Positions 49,982 to 58,620 are shown, counted from the first letter of the stretch. The stretch: 64,000 bases of DNA from Oscillospiraceae bacterium (GCA_015067615.1 SVMD01000002.1:124001-188000), one strand, 5' to 3'. Notes: generated by a model from the sequence alone, not told the origin. Translations and numbers: made by a program.

Positions 49982-50920
49982 ATGGAAAAGACCATCATTA
50001 CCAGCGGCAAGACCATTGATCTTGCCATTGAGGCCGCGCTGACCCAGCTGGGTCTGGACCGTGACAGCGTTTCCGTCACCGTTTTGCAGCAGGCCAAGGC
50101 CGGTTTCCTGGGCTTCGGTGCCCAGCCTGCCAAGGTGCAGGTGGCCTATGAGGCTCCCGACCCCATCCCTGAGAAAGCTCCCCAGCCCAAGTCCGCTCTG
50201 GGCTCCGCCTCCCGTTCCAAGCCCAAGGCTGCCGCTCCCGTGAAGAAGCCCGAGCCGGCAAAGGCTCCCGAGGCCCCCAAGGCCGAGCCTGTGAAGGCTG
50301 AGAAGAAGGCTGAGGCTCCCAAGGCCCCCAAGGTGGAGAAGCCCAAGCAGGAAAAGAAGCCCGAACCCAAGCCCGAAAAGCCCAGGGCTCCCAAGGCCGA
50401 AAAGAAGGCCGAGCCCAAGGTAGATAAGAAGGCTGAGGCCCCCAAGGAGTACACCCCCGCCGAGCCCGGCTCCGTGGAGGAGAAGATCGAAACCTTTATT
50501 AAGGGCCTGCTGGAGCACATGGACAGCACTGCTGTGCCCCACGCCTGGAAGGAAAACGACAACACCTACAAGGTGGACCTGGTTGGCGACGACCTGGGCT
50601 ACCTGATCGGCCGCCGGGGCGACACCCTGGACGCCATCCAGCACCTGGCCAACTACACCGTCAACCGTGACGTGGAGGGCCATATCCGCATCAACGTGGA
50701 TGCCGAATCCTACCGCCAGAAGCGGGAGGACAGCCTCCGCCGCTACGCCCGGAAGAAGGCCCAGCAGGTTCTGAAGAACCGCCGCCGGACCACCCTGGAG
50801 CCCATGAACGCCTACGAGCGCCATGTGATCCACGCTTCCCTGCAGGATATGGACAACATCACCACCCATTCCACCGGCACCGAGCCCAACCGCCGGGTTG
50901 TCATCGAGTACGTCCGGTAA
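49982..50920 (+). CDS. jag: Jag/KhpB family RNA-binding protein (Jag_N, KH, R3H)
   Basis: Jag-N LAIEAALTQLGLDRDSVSVTVLQQAKAGFLGFGAQPAKV; K/P/E-rich linker; R3H ERHVIHASLQDMDNITTHSTGTEPNRRVVI. Confidence 0.92.
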   Translation: MEKTIITSGKTIDLAIEAALTQLGLDRDSVSVTVLQQAKAGFLGFGAQPAKVQVAYEAPDPIPEKAPQPKSALGSASRSKPKAAAPVKKPEPAKAPEAPKAEPVKAEKKAEAPKAPKVEKPKQEKKPEPKPEKPRAPKAEKKAEPKVDKKAEAPKEYTPAEPGSVEEKIETFIKGLLEHMDSTAVPHAWKENDNTYKVDLVGDDLGYLIGRRGDTLDAIQHLANYTVNRDVEGHIRINVDAESYRQKREDSLRRYARKKAQQVLKNRRRTTLEPMNAYERHVIHASLQDMDNITTHSTGTEPNRRVVIEYVR

Positions 50921-50933
50921 CTTACATGATCAG

Positions 50934-50964
50934 CGCCCCCGACCTTTCGGCCGGGGGCGTTTTC
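50934..50964 (+). terminator. Rho-independent terminator after jag
   Basis: cgcccccgacctttcggccgggggcgttttc. Confidence 0.9.
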
Positions 50965-50984
50965 CTATGAATTGCGAACACCAT

Positions 50985-51125
50985 GTAGGGGTCGGCGCCT
51001 ACGACGACCCGTCAGAAAATTCGTCCTCGATGGGGCGAATTTTCTGTATCAGCCTTGGTAAATGAACGATTTTGGCCCATCGAGGTCCAAAATCGTTTCG
51101 GGGCGTCGAGGGCGCCGCCCCCTAC
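50985..51125. repeat. Cruciform intergenic element with two hairpins having complementary loops
   Basis: Outer arms GTAGGGG..CGGCGCC..CGACG / CGTCG..GGCGCCG..CCCCTAC; hairpins CAGAAAATTCG/CGAATTTTCTG and ACGATTTTGG/CCAAAATCGT. Confidence 0.88.
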
Positions 51126-51154
51126 AGTTACGAATATTTTACCCCGGCAGTTGA

Positions 51155-51184
51155 AAAAACGCACCGCGCAGGCGGTGCGTTTTT
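51155..51184. terminator. Bidirectional terminator
   Basis: aaaaaacgcaccgcgcaggcggtgcgttttt. Confidence 0.9.
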
Positions 51185-51214
51185 CGTATATGTCAAAATC
51201 ATAATGGGAGAGAA

Positions 51215-52432
51215 TCAGAAGTCCACTTCCAGGTCGTAGTAGCAGCACTTCAGCAGCTTCTCCATCTCCTCCTGGCTGGGCTGGCGGGGATTGGAGCCGG
51301 TGCAGGCGTCGGCGATGGCGTTCTTGGCGATCTCGGGCAGCCGCTCCAGGAAGATTTCCTCGGGGACGAAGCCCTGCTGGCAGGGATAGCTGTCAGCACC
51401 GTAATGCTGGATGCACTGGGGAATGTTCAGGTCCTCGTTCATCTTCCGCAGGAAGGCGATCAGGTTGGCAACCTTCTCATCGTCGTTAGCGCCGCCCAGC
51501 TTCATCTCGTCGGCGATGACGCCGTAGCGCTTCTTGGCATCCTCATTCTTGGCGTTGAAGGCGATGACCTTGGGCAGGTACATGGCGTTGGCTGCGCCGT
51601 GGATGATGTGGGCGCCGCAGTCCTCGAAGATGGCGCCGGTCTTGTGGGCCATGGAGTGGACGATGCCCAGCAGTGCGTTGGAGAAAGCCATACCGGCCAT
51701 GCACTGGGCGTTGTGCATGGAGGCGCGCTTGTCCATGTCACCGTTGTAGGAAGCAACCAGATCATTCTGGATCATCTTGATGGCGTGCAGGGCCAGGGGA
51801 TCGGTGTAGTCGCAGTGCGCGGTGGAAACATAGGCCTCCACAGCGTGGGTGATGGCGTCCATACCGGTGTGGGCAACCAGCTTCTTGGGCATGGTCTCAG
51901 CCAGCTCGGGATCCACGATGGCGATGTCGGGGGTGATCTCAAAGTCGGCCAGGGGGTACTTGATGCCCTTCTCGTAGTCGGTGATGACGGAGAAAGCGGT
52001 GACCTCGGTGGCGGTGCCGGAGGTGGAGGGGATGGCCACAAAGTGGGCCTTGGTGCGCAGCTTGGGCAGTCCGAAGACCACACACATCTGCTCGAAGGTG
52101 GTTTCGGGGTACTCATACTTGATCCACATGGCCTTGGCTGCGTCGATGGGAGAGCCGCCGCCCATGGCCACGATCCAGTCGGGCTGGAACTTGCGCATGG
52201 CCTCGGCGCCCTTCATCACGGTGGTGACGGAGGGATCGGGCTCGATGCCTTCGATCAGTTCCACTTCCATGCCGGCTTCCTTCAGATAGCCGATGGCCTT
52301 GTCCAGAAAACCGTTCTTTCTCATGGCGCTGCCGCCGACGCAGACCATTGCCCGCTTGCCGGTCAGCTCCTTCAGGATTGCCAGAGAGCCTTTGCCGTGA
52401 TACAGGTCACGGGGCAGAGTAAAACGTGCCAT
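51215..52432 (-). CDS. Iron-containing alcohol dehydrogenase
   Basis: MARFTLPRDLYHGKGSLAILKELTGKRAMVCVGG...VAMGGGSPIDAAKAMW...HTGMDAITHAVEAYVS...GIVHSMAHKTGAIFEDCGAHIIHGAANA. Confidence 0.94.
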   Translation of the reverse strand: MARFTLPRDLYHGKGSLAILKELTGKRAMVCVGGSAMRKNGFLDKAIGYLKEAGMEVELIEGIEPDPSVTTVMKGAEAMRKFQPDWIVAMGGGSPIDAAKAMWIKYEYPETTFEQMCVVFGLPKLRTKAHFVAIPSTSGTATEVTAFSVITDYEKGIKYPLADFEITPDIAIVDPELAETMPKKLVAHTGMDAITHAVEAYVSTAHCDYTDPLALHAIKMIQNDLVASYNGDMDKRASMHNAQCMAGMAFSNALLGIVHSMAHKTGAIFEDCGAHIIHGAANAMYLPKVIAFNAKNEDAKKRYGVIADEMKLGGANDDEKVANLIAFLRKMNEDLNIPQCIQHYGADSYPCQQGFVPEEIFLERLPEIAKNAIADACTGSNPRQPSQEEMEKLLKCCYYDLEVDF

Positions 52433-52691
52433 TTGTATATCCTCCTTGAAAATCGGTGGTTTTTTGTTCCGGAGGTATTCTACCACCGAATTCTGGAATT
52501 TGCAATATTTTTATCGATATAAACATATTCAAATAATCATATCGATAAAGATGTATTATTTAGCAGTTTCCACAAAATACCATCTCCAAAATCGATCATA
52601 TTCACGGAGCAAAAACGGAGACATATTCCCATTGACAGGGGAAAACCCCTCTGTTATACTGAAGAAAACCCGGATTTGGGAGGAAAAGGTT

Positions 52692-53183
52692 ATGAAAAGA
52701 GCGGATTACATCAACTGGGACGAATATTTCATGGGCATCGCCATGCTGGCGGCCAAGCGAAGCAAGGACCCCAACACCCAAGTGGGCGCCTGTATTGTCT
52801 CTCAGGACAATATCATCATCTCCACCGGCTATAATGGCATGCCCAAGGGCTGCTCCGACGATGAATACCCCTGGGAGCGCGTGGGCGAGGACACCAAGTA
52901 CCCCTATGTGGTCCACGCGGAGCTGAACGCCGTTCTCAACGCCAACGGCCGGGACCTGCGGGGCAGCAAGCTGTATGTGGCCCTGTTCCCCTGCAACGAG
53001 TGCGCCAAGGCCATCATCCAGTCCGGCGTGAAGGAGGTCTACTACCTGTCCGACAAGTACGCCGACTCCCTGGCCACCATGGCCTCCAAGCGGATGATGG
53101 ACTCCGCCGGGGTCAAGTATACCCAGCTGCGCACCAATCTCAAATCCATCACCCTGGACTTCGTGCCGGAAGAGGAAAGATAA
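52692..53183 (+). CDS. dCMP deaminase family protein
   Basis: MKRADYINWDEYFMGIAMLAAKRSKDPNTQVGACIV...HAELNAVLNA...ALFPCNECAKAI. Confidence 0.95.
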   Translation: MKRADYINWDEYFMGIAMLAAKRSKDPNTQVGACIVSQDNIIISTGYNGMPKGCSDDEYPWERVGEDTKYPYVVHAELNAVLNANGRDLRGSKLYVALFPCNECAKAIIQSGVKEVYYLSDKYADSLATMASKRMMDSAGVKYTQLRTNLKSITLDFVPEEER

Positions 53184-53187
53184 ATGT

Positions 53188-53213
53188 AACCCGGGCTCCA
53201 GCCCGGGTTTTTA
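53188..53213 (+). terminator. Rho-independent terminator
   Basis: acccgggctccagcccgggttttt. Confidence 0.88.
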
Positions 53214-53225
53214 ATCGGAAAGAGA

Positions 53226-53407
53226 TAAATTATCGTTTATGAGTATTAAGCGCCGCAGGCGCCTTGCCTCTCCCTTTGGGAGAGGTGGCCCGGCGAAAAG
53301 CCGGGACGGAGAGGGTGTCGCAGTGTCTTTTGCCCTCTCAGTCGCCGCAAAAGCGGCGCCAGCTCCCCCATAGGGGGAGCCAAGTTGCTAATGTAAACGA
53401 TAATTTA
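53226..53407. repeat. TIR-bounded intergenic element (TAAATTATCGTTTA ... TAAACGATAATTTA, perfect TIR)
   Basis: Payload CTCTCCCTTTGGGAGAGGTGGCCCGGCGAAAAGCCGGGACGGAGAGGG ... CTCCCCCATAGGGGGAG. Confidence 0.9.
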
Positions 53408-53420
53408 CCACAGCAACAAA

Positions 53421-53450
53421 GGATCCCGGGCTGGTTCCAGCCCGGGATAT
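53421..53450 (-). terminator. Terminator 3' of plsY
   Basis: atcccgggctggttccagcccgggat. Confidence 0.8.
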
Positions 53451-53454
53451 TCCA

Positions 53455-54066
53455 TCATTTCTTGAAAATCTTGACCCGGAAGGTATCCCGGACGGGCGTT
53501 TCCTCACCCCGGCCAACCTTGCCGATATTGCTCCAGTGCCGCCAGGCCACCAGAGCCGCCGCGGCCAGACATACCGCCGTGAGGCCGAAATCACCGGTCT
53601 GCAGCAGCACGATCAGGGGGAAGGTGACGGAAGCGAACATGGGAAGAAACACGCTGCGGTTCACGATCAGCATCAGGGTCACGCCCACGGTCAGGTAAAA
53701 CAGCAGCAGCCGGGGATCATAGGCCAGCACCATGCCGCCGAAGGCTGCCAGTCCCTTGCCGCCCCGGAAGTGCAGGTGCCAGGGGAACACATGGCCCGCA
53801 ATGGCGCCGAAGGCGGCAATGGCCCAGGCCAGGGCGGCCGTGGGGAACAGGCGCCGGGCGATTCTGGCGGCCAGCCAGGCCTTGAAAATATCCAGCACCA
53901 TGACGATGGCGCCGGCGCTGCGGCCCAGGACGATCAGCGCGTTGCTGGCACCTAAGTTTTTGGTGCCGGTCTGGGTCAGATCCACATTGCGGCGCTTTGC
54001 CAACAGATTTGCCGGATTGAAGGCTCCCAGCAGGTAGCCGATGGACAGGGAAAGGACAGCTTCCAT
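53455..54066 (-). CDS. plsY: Glycerol-3-phosphate acyltransferase PlsY family
   Basis: LSLSIGYLLGAFNPANLLAKRRNVDLTQTGTKNLGASNALIVLGRSAGAIVMVLDIFKAWLAA...GHVFPWHLHFRGGKGLAA. Confidence 0.88.
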   Translation of the reverse strand: MEAVLSLSIGYLLGAFNPANLLAKRRNVDLTQTGTKNLGASNALIVLGRSAGAIVMVLDIFKAWLAARIARRLFPTAALAWAIAAFGAIAGHVFPWHLHFRGGKGLAAFGGMVLAYDPRLLLFYLTVGVTLMLIVNRSVFLPMFASVTFPLIVLLQTGDFGLTAVCLAAAALVAWRHWSNIGKVGRGEETPVRDTFRVKIFKK

Positions 54067-54393
54067 AGAATGAACTCGCTTTCTGGTGATATTTCGCAAT
54101 TCTTAAGATTTCTTAAGGTATTATATCACCGTGAGAGGGAATTACAAGAGCCGTCGCAAAAAGTTTACATTTGGAGAGAATTCGATACTTTTCGGTAATA
54201 TTTGGAAGAAACCACCGAAAACCACCGAAAAAAACCACGGTTCCTCGGAAAAAAGCAGAATTTGTGCAAAATTGAAAAAACGTGTGGAAGTTCGGCCGAT
54301 GATGTGCTATACTATATGCGTAAATCCATGCGCACTACATCTGTTCCGTTCACTTTACTGTCTTTTATGATAATAATGGAGGAGAAAAGAAAT

Positions 54394-55542
54394 ATGTCCA
54401 ACAATCAGGTCACCCCTTCCGAGTTTTTCAGCCCCGATACCCAGGTGGCACATCTGGGCCTGATCGCCTGCCCCGGCGCCGAAGCACTGACCCATCTGAT
54501 CGATGAGCATCTGAAGACCTGGGCCAAGGAGGTCGGCATCGAGAAGGAGACCTTTATCATCGATTGCGCCTGCCCCCGTTTCCAGAGCGGCGACGCCAAG
54601 GGTCTGGTGAAGTCTTCCGTCCGCGGCGACGACATCTTCTTCGTGGTGGACCCCGGCAACTACAGCCTCACCTACAACCTCTTCGGTCATGAGAACCACA
54701 TGTCTCCCGACGATCATTTCGCAAACCTGAAGCGCCTGATCCAGGCTGTTGCAGGCCGTTCCCACCGGATGACCGTCATCATGCCCTCCCTGTACGGCGG
54801 CCGTCAGCACCGCCGGATGGTCCGGGAGTCCCTGGACTGCGCCGTGGCCCTGCAGGAGCTGCAGAGCATGGGCGTGCAGAACATCATCACCTTCGACGCC
54901 CATGACCCCCGGCTGATGAACGCCGTGCCCCTGATGAGCTTCGACAACGTAATGCCCACCTACCAGGTGCTGAAGACCCTGCTGGCACACATGCCCGACC
55001 TGTCCTTCCACAAGGATCACTTCATGGTCATCTCCCCCGACGAGGGCGCCATCAACCGCAATATGTACTTCTCCAGCGTCCTGGGCTGCAACCTGGGTAT
55101 GTTCTACAAGCGCCGCGACTACACCCGCGTGGTCAACGGCCGCAACCCCATCGTTGCCCATGAGTACCTGGGCGAGAGCGTGGAAGGCAAGACCGTCTTC
55201 ATCGCCGACGATATCATCGCCTCCGGCGAGAGCATGCTGGAAGTTGCCCGCGAGCTGAAGAAGCGCGGCGCCAAGCGGATCATCGCCAACGCCACCTTCC
55301 CCCTGTTCACCAGCGGCCTGAAGAAGTTCGACGCTGCCGTGGAGGAGGGCGTTCTGGACGCTGTCCTGGGCACCAACCTGACCTACCGCCAGCCTGAGCT
55401 GCTGGAGAGAAGCTGGTACTTCGACGTGGACTGCTCCAAGTACTGCGCCTACTTCGTGGCTGCCATCAACCACGAGATGAGCGTGGGCTCTATCATCGAT
55501 CCCATCAAGAAGATCGAAGCCCTGCTGGAAGCCCGCAACTAA
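54394..55542 (+). CDS. Ribose-phosphate pyrophosphokinase (extended, divergent)
   Basis: VIMPSLYGGRQHRRMVRESLDCAVALQELQSMGVQNIITFDAHDPRLMNAVPLMSFDNVMPTYQVL...VFIADDIIASGESMLEVARELKKRGAKRIIANATFPLFTSGL. Confidence 0.9.
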   Translation: MSNNQVTPSEFFSPDTQVAHLGLIACPGAEALTHLIDEHLKTWAKEVGIEKETFIIDCACPRFQSGDAKGLVKSSVRGDDIFFVVDPGNYSLTYNLFGHENHMSPDDHFANLKRLIQAVAGRSHRMTVIMPSLYGGRQHRRMVRESLDCAVALQELQSMGVQNIITFDAHDPRLMNAVPLMSFDNVMPTYQVLKTLLAHMPDLSFHKDHFMVISPDEGAINRNMYFSSVLGCNLGMFYKRRDYTRVVNGRNPIVAHEYLGESVEGKTVFIADDIIASGESMLEVARELKKRGAKRIIANATFPLFTSGLKKFDAAVEEGVLDAVLGTNLTYRQPELLERSWYFDVDCSKYCAYFVAAINHEMSVGSIIDPIKKIEALLEARN

Positions 55543-55550
55543 ATAAGCAC

Positions 55551-55582
55551 AGGAGGCACGCCATTCGGCGTGCCTCTTTTTT
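55551..55582 (+). terminator. Rho-independent terminator
   Basis: aggcacgccattcggcgtgcctctttttt. Confidence 0.92.
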
Positions 55583-55593
55583 GCATTTTGAGG

Positions 55594-55794
55594 ATAATTA
55601 TCGTTTAGAGTAGCACCCTTTCGTAGGGCGGGGTCATGACCCCGCCGACCAGGTGATGAAATTGCTGTGCAAAAAAAGATGAACAATCCAAGATTGTAAC
55701 ATATGACCTGCCACTCAGCAGAATTGGTGCTTCGGCGGGCTCATGAGCCCGCCCTACAAAGGCGTATGGAATTCGTCTGCTAAACGATAATTCA
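55594..55794. repeat. TIR-bounded intergenic element with GTAGGGCGGGGTCATGACCCCGCC-type payload
   Basis: TAATTATCGTTTA ... TAAACGATAATTCA. Confidence 0.85.
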
Positions 55795-55803
55795 TCACAC
55801 CCA

Positions 55804-55838
55804 AAAGGAACCGCCGCTGAAATTTCAGCGGCGGTTGG
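55804..55838 (-). terminator. Terminator 3' of DegV gene
   Basis: aaccgccgctgaaatttcagcggcggtt. Confidence 0.85.
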
Positions 55839-55847
55839 CGCATATAG

Positions 55848-56684
55848 TTATTCCATCACATACTGCACAGCCAGGCAGCCGGGGCCGCCCTGGGTGATGA
55901 AGGCGGGGCTCAGGTCCACCACCTCAATGCTGGCGCCAGGCAGGGCCTCGGTCAGCTTCTTCACCGTCAGCTCCACCTTGTCAGGCCGGGCAGCGTGGGC
56001 GATGTACACCTTCCAGCCTGCGCCGATGCCCTTTTTCTGGAGGGCTTCGGCCACATACTTGATGGCGGCGCTGTAGCCCCGGCGGATGGAGGCGATGGTC
56101 AGACGGCAGCCGTCGTCGGTCTGGGTCATGATGGGGGCCAGATTGGCCATCTTGCCCACATGGGACACCAGGGGGGAGAGTCGTCCGCCCCGACGCAGGT
56201 AGTCAAAATCCGCGGGGATCAGGTAGCTCTTGGCGGAGTCTATCCGCTTGCCCAGCCAGGCCAGGATCTTTTCCAGGGTCTCACCGGACTTGGCCATTTC
56301 CAGAGCCTTCTGGACCATGTAGCGGTGGGGACCGCAGAGGGTCCGGGTGTTGACCACGGTGATGTCGGCGGAATTGTCACAGAGTTCCGCGGCGGCCACG
56401 GCGCTGCGGTAGGTGCCGGAGAGGCCGTCGGCCATGGCGATGTTCAGAATGGGCTCCCCGGAGAACTCCTCATACAGGTCCGACACCTCGCCGATGGCAG
56501 GCTGGCTGGAGGTGGGCATATGGCCCTGGTTGATGATATCCACGAACTGCCGGGCGCTGATCTCCTCAAATTCCCGGTAGGTCTTGCCCGCGATGGTCAC
56601 GGACAGGGGGGACACGGCGAAGCCCGCCTCCCGGGCCTGGGTGGGGGAATAGAGAGTGGAGGAATCGGAAATGATACGAACCAT
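55848..56684 (-). CDS. DegV family fatty acid-binding protein
   Basis: MVRIISDSSTLYSPTQAREAGFAVSPLSVTIAGKTYREFEEISARQFVDIINQGHMPTSSQPAIGEVSDLYEEF. Confidence 0.93.
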   Translation of the reverse strand: MVRIISDSSTLYSPTQAREAGFAVSPLSVTIAGKTYREFEEISARQFVDIINQGHMPTSSQPAIGEVSDLYEEFSGEPILNIAMADGLSGTYRSAVAAAELCDNSADITVVNTRTLCGPHRYMVQKALEMAKSGETLEKILAWLGKRIDSAKSYLIPADFDYLRRGGRLSPLVSHVGKMANLAPIMTQTDDGCRLTIASIRRGYSAAIKYVAEALQKKGIGAGWKVYIAHAARPDKVELTVKKLTEALPGASIEVVDLSPAFITQGGPGCLAVQYVME

Positions 56685-56861
56685 AAGGTTTCTCCTTTTC
56701 TGGAGCCGAAATGACAACTTTCGACATAAATTACACTTTTATTCTAACCGATGGACACTGTGCTGTCAACTTGAAAGAGAGTCAATTCTATGCCGGAATT
56801 GACAAGGAACGGCAAAATTCCTATAATAAAAATATCCAGAAACCCATATGAGGTGAATATT

Positions 56862-57362
56862 ATGAAAGAAATTCCCGTTTCCATGCTGAATCTGAACCCC
56901 TATGAAAAGATCGCCAAAGAGTGGATGCTCTGCACCGCCGGCGGGGAGGGAAATTACAACACCATGACCTGCTCCTGGGGCCACCTGGGCAGCCTCTGGA
57001 ACCAGCCCACGGCCATCTGCTATGTGCGGCCCCAGCGCTATACCCGGCAGTTCATCGACCGGGAGGAAAAGTACACCCTCTGCTTCTTCCCGGCGGAGTA
57101 CAAAAGGGCCCTGGGCTACCTGGGCACCGTCTCCGGCCGGGATGAGGACAAGGTTGCATCTGCTGGTCTGACCCCTGTCCATGAGGCGGGCGTGACCTAC
57201 TTCGCCGAAGCCTCCCTGGTGCTGGTCTGCCGGACCCTGTATCAGGCCCCGCTGAAGGAGGAATGCTTCCGGGACAAGGCGGTCATGGACAAAATGTATC
57301 CTGAGAAGGATTTCCATGACCTGTACATCGGCGCCATTGAAAAGGTGCTGGTAAAGGAATAA
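56862..57362 (+). CDS. Flavin reductase-like domain protein
   Basis: MKEIPVSMLNLNPYEKIAKEWMLCTAGGEGNYNTMTCSWGHLGSLWNQPTAICYVRPQRYTRQFIDREEKYTLCFF. Confidence 0.88.
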   Translation: MKEIPVSMLNLNPYEKIAKEWMLCTAGGEGNYNTMTCSWGHLGSLWNQPTAICYVRPQRYTRQFIDREEKYTLCFFPAEYKRALGYLGTVSGRDEDKVASAGLTPVHEAGVTYFAEASLVLVCRTLYQAPLKEECFRDKAVMDKMYPEKDFHDLYIGAIEKVLVKE

Positions 57363-57366
57363 GCAA

Positions 57367-57394
57367 AAGGCCGCCCCCAGGGGCGGCCTTTTGG
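57367..57394 (+). terminator. Rho-independent terminator
   Basis: aaggccgcccccaggggcggccttttgg. Confidence 0.88.
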
Positions 57395-57404
57395 ATGAAA
57401 GCGG

Positions 57405-57585
57405 TAAATTATCGTTTACATTAGAAACTTGGCTCCCCCTCTGGGGGAGCTGGCACCGCCTTTGGCGGTGACTGAGAGGGAAAAAGACGTTACGACACCC
57501 TCTCCGTCAGTCCTTCGGACTGCCACCTCTCCCAAAGGGAGAGGCAAGGCGCCTTCGGCGTGTTGGTTCGCAAAACGATCATTTA
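57405..57585. repeat. TIR-bounded intergenic element (TAAATTATCGTTTA ... AAAACGATCATTTA)
   Basis: Payload CTTGGCTCCCCCTCTGGGGGAGCTGGCACCGCCTTTGGCGGTGACTGAGAGGG shared with 63915-64000. Confidence 0.85.
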
Positions 57586-57642
57586 TCGCACCGGAAAAAA
57601 GCAAAACAGGGAAAAAATATCCGCTTTTCCCGGAAATAATGC

Positions 57643-57671
57643 TTGACATTTTTGTTACTGTCATATAAAAT
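57643..57671 (+). promoter_or_regulatory. Promoter of rpsF operon
   Basis: TTGACA with TATAAA/TAAAAT at 15-17 bp. Confidence 0.65.
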
Positions 57672-57675
57672 AAAC

Positions 57676-57733
57676 TGGTCTGCGAATGCGGACAACTCTT
57701 TGCTCCCGGCGCGACCGGGGGCCATTCAGACCA
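57676..57733 (+). promoter_or_regulatory. Candidate rpsF leader (S6:S18-binding-type RNA structure)
   Basis: Outer stem TGGTCTG/CAGACCA enclosing CCCGG-CGCGA-CCGGG hairpin, directly before rpsF SD. Confidence 0.55.
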
Positions 57734-57751
57734 TAAGGAGGTGCAATCAAC

Positions 57752-58048
57752 ATGGCTAAGATCACCGGTAAGTACGAGGTGCTCTACATCATCGACCCCG
57801 CTCAGGGCGAGGAGGGCATCGCAGCACTTGTGGAAAAGTTCAAGGCAATGGTGGAGGCGGAGGGTACTCTGTCCAACATTGATGAGTGGGGCAAGCGTCG
57901 CCTGGCTTACGAAATCAATGACCTGACCGAGGGCTACTACGTTCTGATGAACTTCGAGTCCAAGCCCGAGTTCCCTGCAGAGCTGGAGCGTGTGATGAAG
58001 ATCACCGAAGGCGTCCTGCGCTGCCTGACCACCGCTGTGGAGGAGTAA
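57752..58048 (+). CDS. rpsF: 30S ribosomal protein S6
   Basis: MAKITGKYEVLYIIDPAQGEEGIAALVEKFKAMVEAEGTLSNIDEWGKRRLAYEINDLTEGYYVLMNF. Confidence 0.95.
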   Translation: MAKITGKYEVLYIIDPAQGEEGIAALVEKFKAMVEAEGTLSNIDEWGKRRLAYEINDLTEGYYVLMNFESKPEFPAELERVMKITEGVLRCLTTAVEE

Positions 58049-58052
58049 TTTT

Positions 58053-58577
58053 ATGCTCAACCACATCGTCATCATGGGTCGTCTGACCCGTGACCCCGAA
58101 CTTCGCCGTACCGGCAGCGGCATCGCCGTTGCCAGCTTTACCGTGGCTGTCGACCGTGACTTCGGCGGCAGAGACGGCGGCGAAAAGGAAACCGACTTCA
58201 TCGACTGCGTGGCTTGGCGTCAGACCGGCGAGTTTGTCTCCAAGTATTTCACCAAGGGTTCCATGATCGTGGTTTCCGGTCGGCTCCAGATCCGCAACTG
58301 GACCGACAAGGACGGCAATAAGCGTCGCACCGCAGAAGTCGTTGCCGACAACTGCTACTTCGGCGAGAGCAAGCGTTCCAACGAGGGCAATTCCTCCTAC
58401 GGTGGCAACACCTACGGCGGTAATTCCTACGGCGGCAACAGCTACGGTAATAACAATTACGGTGGCAATAATTACAATGCTCCCGCTCCCAGCTACGGCG
58501 GCTACAATGCCCCCGCTGCTGCTCCCGCATCCGATTTCGCGATGCTGGATGACGATGACGCCCAGCTGCCCTTCTAA
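58053..58577 (+). CDS. ssb: Single-stranded DNA-binding protein
   Basis: MLNHIVIMGRLTRDPELRRTGSGIAVASFTVAVDR...; Gly/Asn-rich tail; acidic tip DDDDAQLPF. Confidence 0.96.
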   Translation: MLNHIVIMGRLTRDPELRRTGSGIAVASFTVAVDRDFGGRDGGEKETDFIDCVAWRQTGEFVSKYFTKGSMIVVSGRLQIRNWTDKDGNKRRTAEVVADNCYFGESKRSNEGNSSYGGNTYGGNSYGGNSYGNNNYGGNNYNAPAPSYGGYNAPAAAPASDFAMLDDDDAQLPF

Positions 58578-58620
58578 GAACTTGAAACTTTTCTACTAAA
58601 CTTACAAGGAGGGAAAACCC

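Noticed and set aside
52446-52691. N-terminal extension of the dCMP deaminase ORF
   Set aside because: Covers AT-rich intergenic DNA; conserved protein starts at 52692 after GGAGGAAAAGG.
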